The notes under the pieces: generated by a model
What the model was told of the DNA's origin: nothing
The model's input: the letters and a program-made list of their open reading frames with translations, nothing else
The model's database searches: none
Assembly (NCBI RefSeq): GCF_918797505.1
Contig: NC_092797.1
Location: 15,823,372 to 15,887,371, forward strand
Reading direction: 5' to 3'
DNA: 64,000 bases
Source of the DNA: Bemisia tabaci
Taxonomy: Eukaryota > Arthropoda > Insecta > Hemiptera > Aleyrodidae
Shown: piece after piece, positions 58,174 to 64,000 of the stretch
Layout of the letters: every line of letters starts with the position of its first letter
How positions within the stretch are numbered: the stretch's first letter is position 1
Made by a program: the position numbers and the translations under genes

Positions 58174-61100
58174 TAGTCCAGTCAATAGGGGGTAAAGTAG
58201 AGACAATTTCTGAGGAAACTTTCTGATATACTATTCCTATGTATTTTTCATCGCTGAATCCGAATTTCACATTTGCGAACAAATCTGAGGCGAGCCAAAG
58301 CCGCCATCTTGAAAAAATGGCCGAAATTTGCGTTTTTTCGGCCAAAGAACCGAAATAACTCGTATATTATTGAAATTACGGCAAAAGTAGTTATTTTCTA
58401 AATTAAAGTACATAAAATTTCCATTAAAAAGAGTCCAATATGATTAAGATCGGATGATAACAAATGCCGTTACAGCGTTGCAAAGTTTCAGGCAAGTATT
58501 GAGGTTGAGCAATTTTCGTAACATTCCCTGCAAAAAGAGAGCTTTCATGGCAATTAATCATTAAATCGTAATGAGTGTAAGTATGAAATATAAAAGAAGT
58601 GCAATTTTGAGTTCTTGACTTTCAAGAACGGCAGTGGATAAGGAGGGGGGGGGGGTCCGGTATGAGCGCAGCTGCAGGGTCCTCCGTTCCTCCCCCATTT
58701 TAATGGCCCGGGTGCGCCCGGCGCCCGGTCGGCCTTCGTTCTCCGGGTTAGAAGTTTAATTTGAGTTGTAAACGATGTTATTCCAATGAAACCTCTCTTA
58801 TTATTTCGGGGCATAACTGCTCATAAAAAATCAGATTAGGAACCTCAACATTTTTTGTCGTACTCTCACCCTTCACCCTTTTGTTGAACTTAGCAGACGG
58901 CATGCGAATTCCACATTTTATGATATGTTTTTTACATTTACACGGTGTATAGATAAAATTGACAACAAGAATCCTACTTATGTCATAGATGTCCGTTTTT
59001 TGCTCCATCGAGTGATTTGGAGACAAAATGAGACATTTTCATCAAGATGCAATAACCACGTGTCCTACGTAAAATCGAAGTATGTTCCGCTAATTCTGTG
59101 ATCGTTTTCGGCGACTATCCCTAGGATATTATAAGATGCAGCACGAAAAGACCTAGAAGATGGCGAAGAGGACAAGCTTCATCAGTGGAAATAAAATTCC
59201 ATGAAAGTATGGTCCCAGTAACATCACGAGCAAATTTTCTGAAAAACGGCAAAAACAAATCCCGTTTGATCCGAAGGCTCATGAAACGTTTCAGGGCTGC
59301 AACCATGTCTGTGTTTCAAGCAGAAGAGGTCACTGACACAATCAAATAGTTTCAAAGGCCTTGAAAACGGCAAAACAAGGCGAAATTGTTGTCATTGTGG
59401 GAAAATATATTGATCTTCTTGTCCTCCTCACAGCTCAGTCACGTAACGTCAAAAATGCTTTCCCTCTAAAATCCGGCAAAGGTGAGACTCTTTAAATACT
59501 TTTCAACCGAGGCAGCCTTCAAAATGAAGTGAAAGCCGAACACGTACTGTTCATTCATGCCATTAGTGGGTGTGACACAATATCACCACTCTTCAGACAA
59601 GCCAAAGTTAAGTTTTTAGCAATCCTGGAGAACCACGCAGCCAACTCAGATGCTTAAAAATCAGCCTTAAAGTAAGAAGAAATTTGTAAAGCAGGAAAAT
59701 AATTTTTACTCAGATCGTTTAGCTACAAGGGTGAGTAGAAAAAAAACTTTGGCTGAATTTAGGTATGAAAGCTATGTACGGACTTTTTTTTACGATGTAC
59801 AAAATCTCGCTTGTCTTCCATCTTCAGAGAATGCTACCACATTTCATGCTCCTATCCTCAAGTACATAGCAATTGATGATCATCAAGAAATACGCGTGTG
59901 ACTGGGGGGTGGTAGAATAAAATGACCTCATCCCCATCATTACCTTGGAAAATCCCGCCACGAGCGAAATTTTAAGCAAGATCTCGTGCAAGTGCATTGA
60001 AGAAAGTCGCGGCGCCCGCGATTTTTGGAGGGAAGGCCTTCATTGCAGTCTTATATGCGAATATTGCCATGGCTCGTGCGAAAATAGTCAATATGACGCA
60101 CTTTTAACGGAAAAAGAAGGGGATGACGTAGATGATCCAGAAGACGCTGAATGTTCGGACAATGACTATGACATGCAGTGAAAGGAAGAGATTGACGAGG
60201 ATGGAACAAGAGGCAATGAGGCGAAGGGGGAACCATGACATGGTGTAAATGCATCATAAAATGTGAACATAGTAACTTTACGCATGACATCTGCTGCGGT
60301 AAATAGCGAGAGTGGATAGGGTGGAAGTTCGTGCGACTAAAAATTTTGAAGCTCCTCATCTGATTTTTTAATAACTCCGAAATAATAAGAGAGGGTTTAT
60401 TGGAACAACATCGTTTTCAACTCAAATTAAACTCCTCATACTGCTGATTGGATCACAGCGGTCGGCGCGCTTAAACTTAACGGACTCAAAATTTAGACCC
60501 ACTATTATCTTTTTGACAAGCTAGCAGTGCCTGTCTCTTTGGCTTGGTGGCAGCTATTGTTGTTATCAGCGAATATACCTATACGTAGGCACATCAAGTA
60601 TTTGTCCTCCGGAAAAGGTGCCTGTGGAGGACAGAAAAACTGATAACCGGGGAACGAAGGCCCACCGGGCACACCCGGGCCATGAAAATGGGGGAGGAAC
60701 GGAGGACCCTGCAGCTGCGCTCATACCGGACCCCCCCCCCCCCTCCTTATCCACTGCCGTTCTTGAAAGTCAAGAACTCAAAATTGCACTTCTTTTATAT
60801 TTCATACTTACACTCATTACGATTTAATGATTAATTGCCATGAAAGCTCTCTTTTTGCAGGGAATGTTACGAAAATTGCTCAACCTCAATACTTGCCTGA
60901 AACTTTGCAACGCTGTAACGGCATTTGTTATCATCCGATCTTAATCATATTGGACTCTTTTTAATGGAAATTTTATGTACTTTAATTTAGAAAATAACTA
61001 CTTTTGCCGTAATTTCAATAATATACGAGTTATTTCGGTTCTTTGGCCGAAAAACGCAAATTTCGGCCATTTTTTCAAGATGGCGGCTTTGGCTCGCCTC

Positions 61101-61223
61101 AGATTTGTTCGCAAATGTGAAATTCGGATTCAGCGATGAAAAATACATAGGAATAGTATATCAGAAAGTTTCCTCAGAAATTGTCTCTACTTAGCCCCTA
61201 TTTGTGCTGTATTGACTGGACTA
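58174..61223 (+). mobile_element. Academ-like element with about 575-base TIRs
   Basis: 3050 bases. The ends TAGTCCAGTCAATA and TATTGACTGGACTA, and about 575 bases of long, highly similar inverted repeats (58174 to about 58750; about 60648 to 61223), enclose a decayed gene. ACA is duplicated at 58171-58173 and 61224-61226. The empty site is present at 5178-5180 in the other copy of the host repeat, which proves the boundaries. A 3-base duplication together with an XPG-like nuclease relic fits the Academ superfamily; that class assignment is inference. Confidence 0.85.
59185..60183 (+). pseudogene. Decayed XPG-like nuclease gene inside the TIR element
   Basis: Pieces of one protein family appear in order but in different frames and with stops. 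NFLKNGKNKSRLIRRLMKRF is near 59230. KTAKQGEIVVIVG then KYIDLLVLL is near 59380-59450. LFIHAISGCDTISPLFRQAK is near 59545-59620. CLPSSENATTFHAP is near 59815. A C-terminal Cys-rich CKCIEE...WREGLHCSLICEYCHGSCEN followed by an acidic tail is at 59945-60181. The IVG..D and SGCDT motifs fit an XPG/FEN-like nuclease fold in proteins widespread in invertebrate genomes. Internal stops (for example near 59335, 59495 and 59655) show it is dead. Confidence 0.7.
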
Positions 61224-62017
61224 ACACGTAAAATAAGCAACAGTGACCTTGTCCAAGCGTTATATTTTAGTCGGTATGTAAAATTATATTGACAATATGG
61301 AAATGAGAAATTGAGAGAGAAGGAGGTGTTGTTATGGTTGCTCATTTTCTAAATGAAATGCTATTACTTTCTCCTTTTGAATCATCTTTTTAAATTGTCA
61401 TTGGTGAATACTTGGTTTTATTTCTATCCTTAAAATATTGAATGTACAATATACCTTGCATATGCACAGGTAATTTTTTTTATTTTTTCGTTACGAAACT
61501 TCATTTTGAAAACATTTATATTATTTTTAAAACGTGACAAATATTTTTAAAACCTTTTCCAAGCGACATTAATCTCAATGAGCCGCAGTTGTGCCGACAG
61601 AAACTGCAAAAATGAATAAAAGAGGGAAAAAAAACCAAGAAGCACGCAATATATAGTTTTAACCCATTTGTACATCGATCTTTTAGAGTCAAATATGTCA
61701 AATTTTGAGCGTTTCGTTGCGCGTACACCTCGCTGCAGCACAATAAAAGCACAAAATGTAAAAGAAAAGATTAAAGTGCTTTGGAAATCATTAAATTTGA
61801 CACGAAACCACCAATATTTAAAAAACACACAGTATATTATTATTCTCCTTTGATAAAGTGATACATATTTTTCCCCCATAGATTTAAATGAGAATAATCT
61901 ATGCAGAGTGTGCAAACATTTCAAAATCATGAGTTAAAAAACGCTGAATATGCGAGTATAAATATTAAAGCCTAACAGAGCGGAGCGGCGTGCTGCCAGC
62001 GCAAGAGGCTCACTGGG

Positions 62018-62090
62018 GCCTACAAACCTAAGTGGACACTTCACGCATTGCACAATGCGTGAAGTATCCACTTAGGTTTGTAGGCGCCAA
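62018..62090. repeat. Strong hairpin with TACTTCACGCATTGC core, third copy
   Basis: CTACAAACCTAAGTGGACACTTCACGCATTG pairs with CAATGCGTGAAGTATCCACTTAGGTTTGTAG. It is the same structure as at 5965-6050 and 24797-24876. Confidence 0.85.
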
Positions 62091-62814
62091 TGCGCGTTTC
62101 GCGCTGGCCGCCCGCCCGCCCGCGCCGTGCGGCGGCGCCTGAAGCAACAATTTCACAACAGAGGTGTTGCATACGAAATTGAACTTATTAAGAATGACAG
62201 GCATCCTTTAAAAGTACAGATCTTTCCTCGCAAAATAAATCAGGATACTTATCGTACACAGGAAAAATCTAGGAGCCTATAGCTTAGGCAAATATAGTGG
62301 TTTATCCGGTTCAGGTAAAACAAGGAGGGAATTTCTCGAAATATAATTAAGTCCTGTAACACCAAAGAGGTGTAGAGAGTTTTAGTGAATTTTGTGTCAT
62401 GGAATTGACGCTCCCCCATTTTTACCAAAACTCTCAACTATATATTATTCTCCGTTGGACCAAACAGACAAAACAAAAAAACAATCAAACCCTCATTCTT
62501 CCAAGACATCATATATTTTCATCCAAAAACGTCGCGAGCAATTGTCGTTAGTATTTACATGTGGGCCAATTAACTTTGGGTCTCAACTAGCACGTAGACC
62601 AAAGCTCCCGTGCCGAAAAAATGGACGTAAATTACTGGAAAAAACAGGTGCGCGGACAAAAAATCGTTGACGAAATGTCCTATAACCCAACGGTAACGTG
62701 TACTGTAAAAGCGCATGGCACTCCGTAGAAAGAGCAGATTCCGCTTGCCAACAGCGAAAATCACGTCCTAAGGCGAAAAGATTCAGCTCCGCATTCTTAT
62801 CACTTGGGGTTATT

Positions 62815-63067
62815 CTGCCGTGCTAAGGAAAAACGCCGTATGAACCATCAGGCGTTGCCAAATTTCCTTTGATAAAACACAAATTTCCCGGTAAACTTAT
62901 GAATATTCTCCTTCCAATTTTTCAGATAATTTTGTTCGCAATTTCACCTGAAGTCCCTGAAAATTTCAAGGAAAAATATGCATACCTTTCCTCAAAAATA
63001 AACATTTTATTGAGGGAAATTTGGCAACTCTCGAATGTTCATACGGCGTTCTTCCTTAGCACGGCAG
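62815..63067. mobile_element. CTGCCGTGC palindromic MITE, copy 9
   Basis: 253 bases from CTGCCGTGCTAAGGAAAAAC to GTTCTTCCTTAGCACGGCAG. Perfect TATT duplications (62811-62814, 63068-63071). Confidence 0.93.
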
Positions 63068-63071
63068 TATT

Positions 63072-64000
63072 AGTCTCCGGCACAGAATCCGATTCCAAAA
63101 TGTTTCAACAGTATCTGAATCAAGAGGTGGATTTTAAACATTACTGATGTGCTCAACGTGATTTCCGTTCACCGTTACAAAGATTGATCAGGTGGCTGTA
63201 TTTATTGTTCACGCCATACGTATTCGTCCGAAGCACGGCTCCATCATGGCGCATCATTTACGACTGTAATTTCCATTGCTGAAAAAGGGGCAAATAATTC
63301 TGGAGGACCAGACCCTCGCATGATATCATTGTTTCATGGGGGAAATTATCGATTTACGTGACCGTCCGGCAACATCGGTCACTTACACGCTATTACACAA
63401 GTATCCGTAAATTAGAATTGCCGAGAGACGGGCGACGCAAAAGACAAACCGGAACTCGGATGCAATTGAAGATTTCAGGAGCGGTCGACGGAAACGCCCT
63501 AAGGGTCGTGAGCGATGCTCCGCCGTACTCAGGAAAAACACCATAAGAACATTTGAATGTTGAGAAAGCTCTGCCGATAAAGTACCCATTTTGGAGAAAA
63601 GATAGATACTTTTTCTTAAAGATATCTGGTTCCTAAGATTAAGTCCCTCCCCGGTTGAAGGGCGTCGTTCCCTAGAACCAAATCTCACAAAAGTGGAAAG
63701 AATTTGATTTTCTCGTCGAGCATGATGATTGAAAATGTTCTTAAGTGTTTACAAAATAGGCCAACATCTCTTAAAATTGAAGTTCTGAAATACTTTTTTT
63801 GGGAGTTATTTTTAGCGCGCTTCAAGGCGAATTTGAATTGCGGAATTGCGCCCTTTTTCAAGAAAATTAGACGGACTGAGAAATTTTTAAGTGATAAGAG
63901 GGACACAATACAATAGCCCGAATTTATGACAATAAAATACATGAAATAAGCTACAAATTGGTTTTAGAGGCTAAAAACAGAGTAGAGAAACACAACCAGG
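63072..64000. other. No gene recognised; half-copy of the CTGCCGTGC MITE
   Basis: About 63519-63600 resembles the left arm (CTCCGCCGTACTCAGGAAAA, ACACCATAAGAACATT). A possible right end is GGGCGTCGTTCCCTAG near 63660-63675. The remainder is unrecognised AT-rich DNA. Confidence 0.5.

Larger units (their letters stand above)
58106..62687 (+). mobile_element. GGTTTCAGGACATTT element, complete copy with nested insertion
   Basis: The left terminus GGTTTCAGGACATTTTGTCA and the inverse of the right terminus GGTTATAGGACATTTCGTCA share about 35 more bases (CGATTTTTTGTCCGCGCACC). A perfect octamer duplication CAACGGTA flanks it (58098-58105, 62688-62695). Without the nested 3.05 kb element and its duplicated ACA it is about 1.53 kb. 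An 8-base duplication points to hAT, P or a related class; I see no transposase. It includes the hairpin at 62018-62090. Partial copies are at 5113-6078 and 24583-25060. Confidence 0.88.

Noticed and set aside
58778..59026. 82-codon minus-strand frame with a CKCKK motif inside the Academ-like element
   Set aside because: The decayed nuclease gene reads on the plus strand; the short Cys motif on the other strand is too weak to call.

Overview
This is a stretch of an animal nuclear genome, almost certainly an arthropod and most likely an insect. The only conserved host gene I can recognise is an ionotropic glutamate receptor of the kainate class. It lies on the minus strand, broken into small phase-matched exons by long introns that are packed with short inverted-repeat transposons. 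Several features (abundance of palindromic MITEs, gene structure) suggest a hemipteran, but I cannot name a species.

Receptor gene (minus strand, 45139 down to 11300). Twelve coding exons can be read with consensus splice sites. Seven of them run in unbroken homology order from the start of the amino-terminal domain to the linker before the ligand-binding domain: 45.1, 44.1, 42.3, 41.4 (a 54-base exon), 39.3, 35.4 and 34.4 kb. The next two positions of the protein are each encoded twice. The first half of ligand-binding segment S1 occurs at 32.7 and again at 23.9 kb. A single S1 exon follows at 20.4 kb. The exon for TM1 and the pore loop then occurs at 16.6 and again at 11.4 kb. All these exons are phase 0 at both ends, so inclusion must be mutually exclusive to give a normal receptor. 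The two pore exons differ at the Q/R site: the 11.4 kb exon has Gln (CAG) and the 16.6 kb exon has a genomically encoded Arg (CGC). The exons for the rest of the receptor (TM3, S2, TM4, tail) would lie left of base 11300, but I found none there, so they are probably beyond the window. The signal-peptide exon was not found.

Mobile elements. The introns and the 45-64 kb upstream flank hold: a 1.18 kb Ginger-like element at 50955-52134 with perfect 57-base TIRs, a TAAC duplication and a PHD-like/integrase C-terminal fragment; a 3.05 kb element at 58174-61223 with long TIRs, a 3-base duplication and a decayed XPG-like nuclease gene (Academ-like), nested in another element at 58106-62687 that has a perfect 8-base duplication; two hAT-type CAGGGCCGG elements, each nested in a palindromic element; five intact copies of a 165-base hAT-type CAGTGGCGTGGCG palindrome; nine copies of a roughly 253-base CTGCCGTGC palindrome with 4-base duplications; a 1.33 kb near-perfect foldback at 13686-15017; and numerous smaller hairpin families.

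The rest is AT-rich intronic or intergenic DNA with no recognisable gene. No tRNA, rRNA or CRISPR array was seen.
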